A DNA stretch of 5,049 nt from Candidatus Saccharimonadota bacterium. GTDB taxonomy: Bacteria > Patescibacteriota > Saccharimonadia > Saccharimonadales > UBA7683. Shown in pieces: positions 1 to 4,638 of this stretch. The position numbers were made by a program, and so were the translations under genes. The notes below the pieces were generated by a model that saw nothing but the letters and a program-made list of their open reading frames with translations, had not been told where the DNA came from and ran no database searches. Each line of letters begins with the position of its first letter. The stretch's first letter is position 1. The DNA lies in the NCBI GenBank assembly GCA_018061375.1, contig JAGOUG010000059.1:1-5049 (forward strand), given 5' to 3'.

Positions 1-700
1 TAAGTTCACCCCGTGCAGTGTTAATAAAGTATGAGCCGCGCTTCATTTTTGCGAAGGTCTTAGCATTAAACATATGCTTATTTTCATCAGTCAGAGGCAT
101 GTGCACTGTTACAATGTTTGAGCCTGCAAGAAGCGTATCGAGATCCACCAACTTAATACCTAATTCCTTGGCTTTTTCTACGTCCATATACGGATCATAC
201 CCAAGAACCCTCATGCCGAAGGCTTTTGCAAACGTAGCAACGTTTTGACCGATTCTTCCAACACCGATGATTCCAATTGTTTTATCAAACAGATCTGTAC
301 CGTGCACCAGAGTGCTGTCAACTTGGCCGGTAACTGTCTGCGAGGCACTCGGGATTATCTTGCGCGTCATGGCAAGCAGAAGCGCAAAGGTATATTCCGC
401 TACTGTCCGTTCTCCATATGTCGGAACATTTACAACTGGTATGCTGTGTGACTTTGCACCGTCTATATCAATATTATTAAAGCCTGTAGAGCGACAGGCA
501 ATCAGTTTTAAACCTTGTAGACGTTCTAGCATGTGCGCATCCACAGAACTTGAAACGAACACACTAATAACCTCGGCGTCGACGTCGACGTTTGCTTCGC
601 AAAGCGACTCTTTTACAAAATGGAGTTCGTGGTCTTCGGCCAGAGAGCGGAGGTCTTTTTTGTCTTGATCGGTTGCGTCGTAAATAGTAATTTTTGTCAT
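1..700 (-). CDS. D-isomer-specific 2-hydroxyacid dehydrogenase (D-lactate dehydrogenase-like), C-terminus outside window
   Basis: The minus strand reads open from ATG 700-698 to the window edge, giving 233 residues of a family that usually has about 310-340. It should reduce a 2-keto acid to a D-2-hydroxyacid with NADH in the cytoplasm; D-lactate from pyruvate is the best guess. Visible features are the substrate-side segment RSTGFNNIDI (about residues 70-79), NVPTYGERTVAEYTFALLLA (91-110), the Rossmann motif GVGRIG (146-151, GxGxxG), the ribose-binding Asp169 in GYDPY, and INTARGEL (226-233) with the expected catalytic Arg229. The catalytic Glu and His would lie beyond the edge. ATGs at 706-704 and 715-713 are also in frame, but the TATAAT at 712-707 places transcription start at the 700 ATG, so that start is preferred. 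It is divergent from enolase. Exact substrate is uncertain: glycerate, phosphoglycerate or other 2-keto acids are possible. Confidence 0.93.
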   Translation of the reverse strand, partial: MTKITIYDATDQDKKDLRSLAEDHELHFVKESLCEANVDVDAEVISVFVSSSVDAHMLERLQGLKLIACRSTGFNNIDIDGAKSHSIPVVNVPTYGERTVAEYTFALLLAMTRKIIPSASQTVTGQVDSTLVHGTDLFDKTIGIIGVGRIGQNVATFAKAFGMRVLGYDPYMDVEKAKELGIKLVDLDTLLAGSNIVTVHMPLTDENKHMFNAKTFAKMKRGSYFINTARGEL

Positions 701-706
701 GCCCAT

Positions 707-735
707 ATTATACATGGGACGTCACGACTTCACCA
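707..735 (-). promoter_or_regulatory. Promoter of the 2-hydroxyacid dehydrogenase, predicted leaderless
   Basis: On the minus strand a perfect -10 box TATAAT lies at 712-707. A weak -35 (TGGTGA, 3 of 6 matches) lies 17 bases upstream at 735-730. The predicted +1 is base 700, which is the A of the chosen ATG. No Shine-Dalgarno-like sequence precedes the start. The -35 overlaps that of the opposing enolase promoter. Confidence 0.6.
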
Positions 736-757
736 TCGTGGCTGAGTATGAGATTAT
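729..757 (+). promoter_or_regulatory. Promoter of enolase, predicted leaderless
   Basis: TTCACC (729-734, 4 of 6 to TTGACA), a 17-base spacer and GATTAT (752-757, 4 of 6 to TATAAT) form a plausible sigma-70 promoter. The +1 expected seven bases after the -10 is base 764, the A of the enolase ATG. No ribosome binding site is visible. The -35 shares bases 730-734 with the opposing promoter, so the two polymerases would compete. Confidence 0.5.
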
Positions 758-763
758 ATGTGT

Positions 764-2005
764 ATGAAGATAAGCACTATTACCGCACGAATGATTTTAG
801 ACAGCCGAGGCAATCCAACTGTAGAAGCAGACATTACCCTTTCTGATGGCAGCTTTGGTCGAGCCGGCGTACCGTCTGGAGCATCAACCGGTAGCCGAGA
901 AGCCCACGAACTCCGTGATGGTAATGATGCATACGGTGGCCTTGGCGTTTCTACCGCCATACATAATATCACCACGGTAATTTCACCAGCTGTGGCCACT
1001 ACAGAATTTGCATCTCAAAAAGAACTTGATGATTATTTATGCAAGCTTGATGGTACAAGGTCCAAGTCTCAGCTCGGAGCAAACGCAGTCCTTGCCGTAT
1101 CACTCGCCTTTGCTAAAGCAACAGCAGTAAGTAAGCAACTACCGCTCTATAGGTATATCTCTGAAATTGCAGGGAATGCCAAGAACACATTGCCTACCCC
1201 GATGTTTAACGTCATTAATGGCGGCAAGCATGCACTTGGTTCAGCTGATATACAAGAATTTATGATCGTTCCTGTCGGAATTTCTAATTTTAGTGAGGCA
1301 CTCCGTGCTGGAACCGAAATATTCCATACACTCGGAAAGATGCTTACAGAAGCAGGCCATTCAACCGCTGTTGGAGATGAAGGCGGTTATTGCCTTCCAC
1401 CAAATACAAAAAACTCTGGCGCGATCGATCTAATAGTTACGGCAATTACCCAAGCGGGCTATACACCTGGCAAAGACGTTTCTATTGCACTCGACGTTGC
1501 CTCAAGTGAACTCTATGCAGATGCCCTATACATACTAAAGGCTGAGGGCAAGTCATTCACAAGCGCAGAACTAATCAACTATTACTCGGATCTTGTGCAA
1601 AAATATCCAATCATTTCCATCGAAGATGGCTTGGATGAGGATGATTGGGCTAATTGGGCAAAACTAAATACTGAGCTTGGCGAAGCCTGTATGCTAGTTG
1701 GTGATGACCTACTCGTGACCAACACTACCTACATACAGCAAGCAATTGATACGTCTGCATGCAACGCGGTTTTGATAAAACCAAACCAAATCGGTACACT
1801 CTCAGAAACTATAGCTGCGGTACATCTAGCTCATGACAACAGTATGAGCACTGTTATGTCACATCGCTCGGGTGAAACCGAAGATACCACCATTGCTCAC
1901 CTCTCAGTTGGTCTCGGTTCAAAATACATAAAAAGTGGCTCTCTGAGCCGATCCGAACGCCTCGCAAAATACAACGAACTCCTTCGAATCAGCGAACAAC
2001 TCTAA
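764..2005 (+). CDS. eno: Enolase (2-phosphoglycerate dehydratase)
   Basis: This is a full-length enolase of 413 residues (family usually 410-435). It interconverts 2-phosphoglycerate and phosphoenolpyruvate in cytoplasmic glycolysis, with Mg2+. The N-terminal domain has DSRGNPTVEA and the mobile loop SGASTG (38-43). The barrel carries His156 in NGGKH, Glu165 in IQEFM, the catalytic Glu206 in GDEGGY, metal ligands Asp244 (ALDVASS), Glu287 (SIEDG) and Asp314 (VGDD), the catalytic Lys339 (LIKPN), the SHRSGETEDT loop (366-375) and Lys390 in IKSGSLSRSER. All expected active-site residues are present. The segment after NGGKH reads ALGSADIQEF rather than the commoner ADNNVDIQEF, a mild lineage variation. 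An in-frame ATG at 758 would add only Met-Cys; 764 is preferred because the conserved MKIS start and the promoter geometry both fall there. No terminator is seen before the tRNA promoter, which begins 20 bases after the stop. Confidence 0.98.
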   Translation: MKISTITARMILDSRGNPTVEADITLSDGSFGRAGVPSGASTGSREAHELRDGNDAYGGLGVSTAIHNITTVISPAVATTEFASQKELDDYLCKLDGTRSKSQLGANAVLAVSLAFAKATAVSKQLPLYRYISEIAGNAKNTLPTPMFNVINGGKHALGSADIQEFMIVPVGISNFSEALRAGTEIFHTLGKMLTEAGHSTAVGDEGGYCLPPNTKNSGAIDLIVTAITQAGYTPGKDVSIALDVASSELYADALYILKAEGKSFTSAELINYYSDLVQKYPIISIEDGLDEDDWANWAKLNTELGEACMLVGDDLLVTNTTYIQQAIDTSACNAVLIKPNQIGTLSETIAAVHLAHDNSMSTVMSHRSGETEDTTIAHLSVGLGSKYIKSGSLSRSERLAKYNELLRISEQL

Positions 2006-2024
2006 AGCTACACCTAAATCGCAC

Positions 2025-2053
2025 CTGACAAATCACTCAAAATTCTGTATAAT
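2025..2053 (+). promoter_or_regulatory. Strong promoter of tRNA-Gln
   Basis: CTGACA (2025-2030, 5 of 6 to the -35 consensus), a 17-base spacer and a perfect TATAAT (2048-2053) predict transcription start at about 2060, six bases before the mature tRNA 5' end. This is the best-formed promoter in the window, as expected for a stable RNA gene. Confidence 0.85.
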
Positions 2054-2065
2054 CACATCTTGTAA

Positions 2066-2140
2066 TGGGATGTGGCCAAGTGGTAAGGCGCTGGTTTCTG
2101 GTACCAGTATTCGGGGGTTCGAATCCCTCCATCCCAGCCA
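2066..2140 (+). tRNA. tRNA-Gln (anticodon CUG)
   Basis: A 75-base cloverleaf with encoded CCA. The acceptor stem TGGGATG (2066-2072) pairs fully with CATCCCA (2130-2136), the discriminator is G2137, and CCA is 2138-2140. The anticodon stem CTGGT/ACCAG (2091-2095/2103-2107) encloses the loop TTCTGGT with anticodon CTG at 2098-2100 after U33. The T-arm is GGGGG-TTCGAAT-CCCTC with one G-U pair. The sequence closely resembles bacterial tRNA-Gln, including the weak first U-A pair typical of that isoacceptor. It reads CAG codons. It has its own promoter and terminator, and its 3' end is duplicated downstream. Confidence 0.97.
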
Positions 2141-2141
2141 T
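2122..2141 (+). repeat. Direct repeat copy 1: tRNA-Gln 3' end (att-like)
   Basis: The 20 bases from the end of the T-loop through CCA plus one T (AATCCCTCC...CAGCCAT) recur exactly at 2297-2316. A repeated tRNA 3' end is the usual footprint of a tyrosine-integrase element, so this copy would be the attachment site kept inside the working tRNA. No integrase gene lies between the copies. Confidence 0.7.
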
Positions 2142-2147
2142 GAAATG

Positions 2148-2172
2148 AGATCAGCACTTGCTGGTCTTTTTT
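2148..2172 (+). terminator. Intrinsic terminator of tRNA-Gln
   Basis: AGATCAGC (2148-2155) pairs with GCTGGTCT (2160-2167) across the loop ACTT, giving eight pairs with one G-U. A run of T (2167-2172) follows. It sits seven bases after the CCA end, which fits a single-gene tRNA transcript. Confidence 0.8.
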
Positions 2173-2175
2173 CAT

Positions 2176-2243
2176 GCTATTGTTGACGGTTTTGAACCCT
2201 CGAATGTTTTACGCAGTAAAACGTATTCGGGGAGTTCGATAGC
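2176..2243 (+). repeat. Long imperfect hairpin next to tRNA-Gln
   Basis: The core is perfect: GTTTTAC (2206-2212) pairs with GTAAAAC (2216-2222) around the loop GCA. It extends, after a two-base bulge, with CGAAT/ATTCG (2201-2205/2225-2229), then T-G and CC/GG, a one-base bulge, and GAAC/GTTC (2194-2197/2234-2237). GCTAT/ATAGC (2176-2180/2239-2243) may close it. There is no T-run after it, so it is not an obvious terminator. It could be a structured RNA or a remnant inverted repeat of an inserted element. Confidence 0.45.
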
Positions 2244-2316
2244 AAGGAACTCACACAGAAGCTTGCTTCGAGTAAGTGACGCGGATATACCTTAGTAATC
2301 CCTCCATCCCAGCCAT
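2223..2316 (+). pseudogene. Broken partial copy of the tRNA-Gln 3' half
   Basis: Bases 2223-2239 match the variable loop and T-arm of the tRNA (2107-2122): all 16 bases are kept, with one extra A at 2233. The next part of the tRNA, 2122-2141, resumes at 2297. The two pieces are in tRNA order but separated by about 57 unrelated bases (2240-2296). No anticodon arm, D-arm or 5' acceptor strand is found upstream, so this cannot be a functional tRNA. It is best read as a duplicated 3' half interrupted at the T-loop, though the first piece is short and also forms one arm of a hairpin. Confidence 0.45.
2297..2316 (+). repeat. Direct repeat copy 2: displaced tRNA-Gln 3' end (att-like)
   Basis: An exact 20-base copy of 2122-2141, offset by 175 bases in the same orientation. 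It includes the 3' T-stem strand, the 3' acceptor strand, discriminator and CCA, but has no adjacent 5' tRNA half. It could be the distal attachment site of a decayed or mostly deleted insertion, or the product of a local duplication. Confidence 0.7.
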
Positions 2317-2350
2317 TCGACTCACTTCGTTCGCTCATGGCTTATAGCCA
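2311..2350 (+). repeat. Three-arm inverted repeat AGCCAT / ATGGCT / AGCCA
   Basis: AGCCAT (2311-2316, the end of the displaced tRNA copy) can pair with ATGGCT (2337-2342). TGGCT (2338-2342) can instead pair with AGCCA (2346-2350) across a TAT loop. The two hairpins exclude each other. The 20-base interior contains CACTTCGTTCGCTC. No T-run follows. Confidence 0.4.
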
Positions 2351-2420
2351 GAAAGATTAAGAGAAGGAAATTAGTCGAATGTCCTGAGTAGATAAACACA
2401 TCGTGGGACCATTCCGAAGC

Positions 2421-2519
2421 ATTTATTATATATACATTCTAGAGACTACTGAAAATACGTTTTACATAAAGCAAACTTACTCATCACTGTGTTTACGTTT
2501 ACTAAAGATGCCAAGAATC
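2421..2519 (+). pseudogene. Possible decayed GIY-YIG endonuclease-like fragment
   Basis: Translation from 2421 gives IYYIYILETTENTFYIKQT followed by SSLCLRLLKM. This resembles the first part of small GIY-YIG (UPF0213/YhbQ-like) proteins, which begin with a Y-Y-V-Y-I-L strand, then F-Y-I-G-x-T and an R-L-x-x-H helix. Here the expected initiator is ATT rather than ATG, the Gly of YIG is Lys, and the helix has no clear Arg or His. Similarity stops after about 35 residues, while the family usually has 80-100. The frame then runs on without recognisable similarity into the 3' end of the opposing membrane-kinase gene. An in-frame GTG at 2403 exists without a ribosome binding site. A decayed accessory gene is the best reading; chance similarity is possible. 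Confidence 0.35.
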
Positions 2520-2534
2520 ACACGTTTGTGTAAT
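2517..2534 (-). terminator. Weak hairpin just after the membrane-kinase gene
   Basis: On the minus strand ATTACAC pairs with GTGTGAT across the loop AAAC, seven pairs with one wobble, starting nine bases after the TAG stop. The bases that follow (TCTTGGCATCTTT) are only partly T-rich. It may serve as a weak terminator for the minus-strand gene. Confidence 0.25.
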
Positions 2535-2542
2535 CTGCAGAG

Positions 2543-4009
2543 CTATTTTCTTCGTACCCTTGGGGTAGGGATTCTGCTTAGTCGAGCTTTTTCTAATTTG
2601 TGAAGGTTCTGATTCTGTTGCATTTCAGTCCGAACTTTACCCAGTAATCCCCTCCTATTTTTTAAATCGGTCGTTGTAGCACCAGAAAGCGCTGCGTATT
2701 GCATGTACGGCGTCGCCTGGACGACTGTTTTTTTCCCGAGCGCTCTAATTGCTGCCGCAACTGCTCTTTGAGCACCGACCCTAGTAGCTGATGATGCAAT
2801 AAACTCCACGGTGTCCTTATAGTACGCATCTGCATCGACTGCACATTCAGAGAAGCCAAAGTCGATTATCCACGGAAGCATATTCCCGTCTTCGATCATC
2901 ACATTGGCAGCGCGAAGATCTTTATGGATGATGCGGTGAGTATGCAAAATACTGATTTGTTGCCACATTTGATCAAGCATCATATCCGTAATTTGCTCTC
3001 CACTTAGTTTATTAAGACCGGTAGCGCCAATACGTATTGTCGCCATAGCATAACTGTTGGTGCCAACTTTATAGATCCCAAGTACCTCCGGTACACGAGC
3101 TTTTGCGCTGAATCTTGCGAGCATAGTTAAGTAGGCCTCATGTTCGATTGCACGCTTTGGTGTTAGTGAGGGTACCTCGTCTTCCAGTCGCCGATACTGA
3201 ATTCTCCGAATTAACTTAAATAACCAGTCTGCTGCATTATTATCCTGATTAAAAACCTTTACAAATATATCATCACCGTTGTAGGTTCCAAAAAATGGCA
3301 CAGAACCCCTTGCGTCTACTTTTGCGGATTTCAGCTTCACACCTGCCATACCTGCATCTTCTAATCGTTTCGCCAGTTTTTTGGGGCTGATGAGTACGTG
3401 TTTTGAACCAAGTGCAAGTGAAACAGCACTATAGCTGAAGATTCCAACAAGCCAGCCTCCGATAACATCAAGCGGCATAAAGACGCCAAGAAACACGCCT
3501 GAACAGCCGATTACAGTAATTATGGCAATAATCCATCTGCGATATACACGTGGTGCATAGAGTGCCAGAGTTAGCCCTGTGGCTATTGAAACTGCGGCAT
3601 ATATTGCAGGGAAGCCATACCCTACCACTTCTATTTTAGGTGCCACATAATTAAGTAACTGCTCCGGTCGTGGTCGCAAGATAGTAGTCTTAAGTATGGT
3701 ACTCAGAACGTAGGCAACGCTTGCTGAGGCGAGCACTCTGATTGCAATATCTTTTCTATGACGCAGTATTAGCAGAATACTTATTAGTAAGCTGGTGACG
3801 ATTGATCCAAAAAATGAGATGACTATAAATATCGGAATAAAGAATTCGGGTATATAATACAGTGCATTAAATATAGCGTGTTCAATTGGTCCAACCTCTG
3901 GTCGCTGTGCCATTAGTAAGATAATGGCATATAGAGTTACTACAACGAGTATGTAAAATACATATATTGGATTCCTTGTGTACAATATGTTTTGTTTTGG
4001 CCTAGCCAT
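2543..4009 (-). CDS. Membrane protein: degenerate PAP2-like domain fused to a cytoplasmic kinase-like domain
   Basis: The product has 488 residues. The N-terminal half has about six hydrophobic segments (roughly 15-35, 57-83, 89-106, 131-150, 158-178, 182-203) and PAP2-family landmarks: K107-x6-R114-P115 matches motif 1, PAIYA (134-138) stands where PSGH is expected, and S170-G-x5-F177-xxx-D181 stands where SR-x5-H-xxx-D is expected. The catalytic histidines and the motif 3 arginine are therefore missing. The C-terminal half (about 205-460) is kinase-like: Lys251 in DIFVKVF, a possible helix-C Glu291, HKDLRAANV (362-370) with catalytic Asp364 and Asn369, and IDFGF with Asp383, so it appears active. 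The segment after it (about 415-456, with ALSGATTTDLKNRRGLL) resembles what I recall following the kinase domain in actinobacterial proteins fused to lysylphosphatidylglycerol-synthase-type membrane domains. The last 30 residues are basic. It may phosphorylate a lipid-linked or other small substrate, or a protein; the substrate is unknown. It is divergent from the HAD phosphatase. Confidence 0.85.
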   Translation of the reverse strand: MARPKQNILYTRNPIYVFYILVVVTLYAIILLMAQRPEVGPIEHAIFNALYYIPEFFIPIFIVISFFGSIVTSLLISILLILRHRKDIAIRVLASASVAYVLSTILKTTILRPRPEQLLNYVAPKIEVVGYGFPAIYAAVSIATGLTLALYAPRVYRRWIIAIITVIGCSGVFLGVFMPLDVIGGWLVGIFSYSAVSLALGSKHVLISPKKLAKRLEDAGMAGVKLKSAKVDARGSVPFFGTYNGDDIFVKVFNQDNNAADWLFKLIRRIQYRRLEDEVPSLTPKRAIEHEAYLTMLARFSAKARVPEVLGIYKVGTNSYAMATIRIGATGLNKLSGEQITDMMLDQMWQQISILHTHRIIHKDLRAANVMIEDGNMLPWIIDFGFSECAVDADAYYKDTVEFIASSATRVGAQRAVAAAIRALGKKTVVQATPYMQYAALSGATTTDLKNRRGLLGKVRTEMQQNQNLHKLEKARLSRIPTPRVRRK

Positions 4010-4017
4010 ATAGTCCT

Positions 4018-4046
4018 AGTATCTGCAGTGACGGTATGAATGTCAA
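4018..4046 (-). promoter_or_regulatory. Promoter of the PAP2-like/kinase gene, near-leaderless
   Basis: On the minus strand a perfect TTGACA (4046-4041), a 17-base spacer and GATACT (4023-4018, 4 of 6) predict +1 near 4011, only two bases before the ATG at 4009-4007. An AGGA four bases before the ATG lies at 4017-4014, almost entirely upstream of that +1, so it could act as a ribosome binding site only if transcription starts further upstream. Confidence 0.6.
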
Positions 4047-4057
4047 TTGTGTCATAC

Positions 4058-4085
4058 TTTACACCAAGAGGCACGGCGTTATAAT
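4058..4085 (+). promoter_or_regulatory. Promoter of the HAD phosphatase gene
   Basis: TTTACA (4058-4063, 5 of 6), a 16-base spacer and a perfect TATAAT (4080-4085) predict +1 near 4092, leaving a 19-base leader without a Shine-Dalgarno before ATG 4111. Its -35 lies 11 bases from the -35 of the opposing promoter, so the two are back to back. Confidence 0.6.
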
Positions 4086-4110
4086 TGTAACGCGTTTTCA
4101 TATATAGTTA

Positions 4111-4638
4111 ATGGTACGAACAAATAATAGTATGCGCAGAACTCATCAAACATCAATTTTATACCCTGACTACATTGCAACCTCGGTATTAGAGATACGT
4201 CCCGCTGAGCTGAAAAAGGCAGGTATTACTCACCTCGTGTTAGATATTGATGAGACTATTGTTCCGAAGCGTCATAATGAACTTGCAAACCATTACATAT
4301 CTTTTTTAGAAGATCTAGAAAAAATGGGTTTTGTGCTATTGATCGGGAGCAACACAAATCGTGATGTTACGAACATAATTAAGCACTTTAACGCACAGGT
4401 CGTAAAGCCTACTACACTCTCATTTAAGCCACTTCGGAGGTATTATAAACGTGTCATAGCCGCCGCTGGTACAGATGCTAAACATATTGCTATGGTTGGT
4501 GATAAAATCTTGAACGATATTATTGGAGGTAACAATGCAGGACTGCTCACAATTATGGTCGAGCCTTATGCAAGGCAACAAAAAATACATCACCGATTCT
4601 ATTTCCGTTATGCGCTCAGAAATACCACGTCAAATTAA
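4111..4638 (+). CDS. YqeG-family HAD (subfamily IIIA) phosphatase, possibly frameshifted at the C-terminus
   Basis: The 175-residue product has the HAD motifs in order. Motif I is LVLDIDETIV, with nucleophile Asp45 and acid/base Asp47. Motif II is LLIGSN (Ser80). Motif III is Lys106 in FKPLRR. Motif IV is MVGDKILNDIIGGNNAG, with Asp131 and Asp136. The GD-x-x-x-x-D-x-x-GG-N-x-x-G pattern and the length match the YqeG family, related to the mitochondrial phosphatidylglycerophosphate phosphatase Gep4. Dephosphorylation of phosphatidylglycerophosphate is thus a plausible but unproven role. The N-terminus may start at M1 or M8 (4132); neither has a ribosome binding site. The last residues, NTTSN, look unlike family tails, whereas the -1 frame from 4620 continues as a basic helix and two membrane segments. 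The ORF as read may therefore be truncated by a one-base loss in the A-run at 4620-4622. Confidence 0.88.
   Translation: MVRTNNSMRRTHQTSILYPDYIATSVLEIRPAELKKAGITHLVLDIDETIVPKRHNELANHYISFLEDLEKMGFVLLIGSNTNRDVTNIIKHFNAQVVKPTTLSFKPLRRYYKRVIAAAGTDAKHIAMVGDKILNDIIGGNNAGLLTIMVEPYARQQKIHHRFYFRYALRNTTSN

Larger units (their letters stand above)
2173..2542. other. Gene-poor interval between tRNA-Gln and the membrane-kinase gene
   Basis: These 370 bases hold no intact gene that I can support. They contain the long hairpin, the displaced tRNA pieces, the three-arm inverted repeat and the GIY-YIG-like remnant listed separately. An imperfect inverted repeat (TCGAATGTCC at 2375-2384 against GGACCATTCCGA at 2406-2417, two one-base bulges) and a tandem GTTTAC (2491-2502) are also present. 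The mixture suggests an insertion hot spot in decay. Confidence 0.6.

Noticed and set aside
584..595. Tandem GTCGAC palindromes inside the dehydrogenase gene.
   Set aside because: They encode in-frame Val-Asp-Val-Asp and are explained by coding sequence; no regulatory role is supported.
245..999. Open frames at 245-451 and 267-668 (plus) and 754-999 (minus).
   Set aside because: They lie opposite the strongly supported dehydrogenase and enolase genes and show no recognisable protein features.
2183..2212. A TTGACG that could be the -35 of a small-RNA promoter.
   Set aside because: No acceptable -10 hexamer occurs 16-18 bases downstream.
2174..2243. A possible minus-strand tRNA, from a T-loop-like GGGTTCAAAACC and a five-pair stem with the loop ACTGCGT.
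   Set aside because: The loop lacks U33, the T-stem has a mismatch, and no 5' strand complementary to the would-be acceptor or D-arm is found.
2250..2290. The stretch around GAAGCTTGCTTC and GAGTAAGTGACGCG resembles the first variable region of 16S rRNA.
   Set aside because: The likeness is confined to a short hairpin-prone stretch; the flanking conserved 16S sequence is absent.
2403..2603. The full 66-residue plus-strand ORF as an intact gene.
   Set aside because: Its GTG has no ribosome binding site, only residues 7-40 resemble any family, and its end overlaps the coding 3' end of the membrane-kinase gene on the other strand.
2662..2859. A 65-residue minus-strand frame inside the kinase gene.
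   Set aside because: It is an alternative frame of the kinase C-terminal region, with composition typical of an out-of-frame reading.
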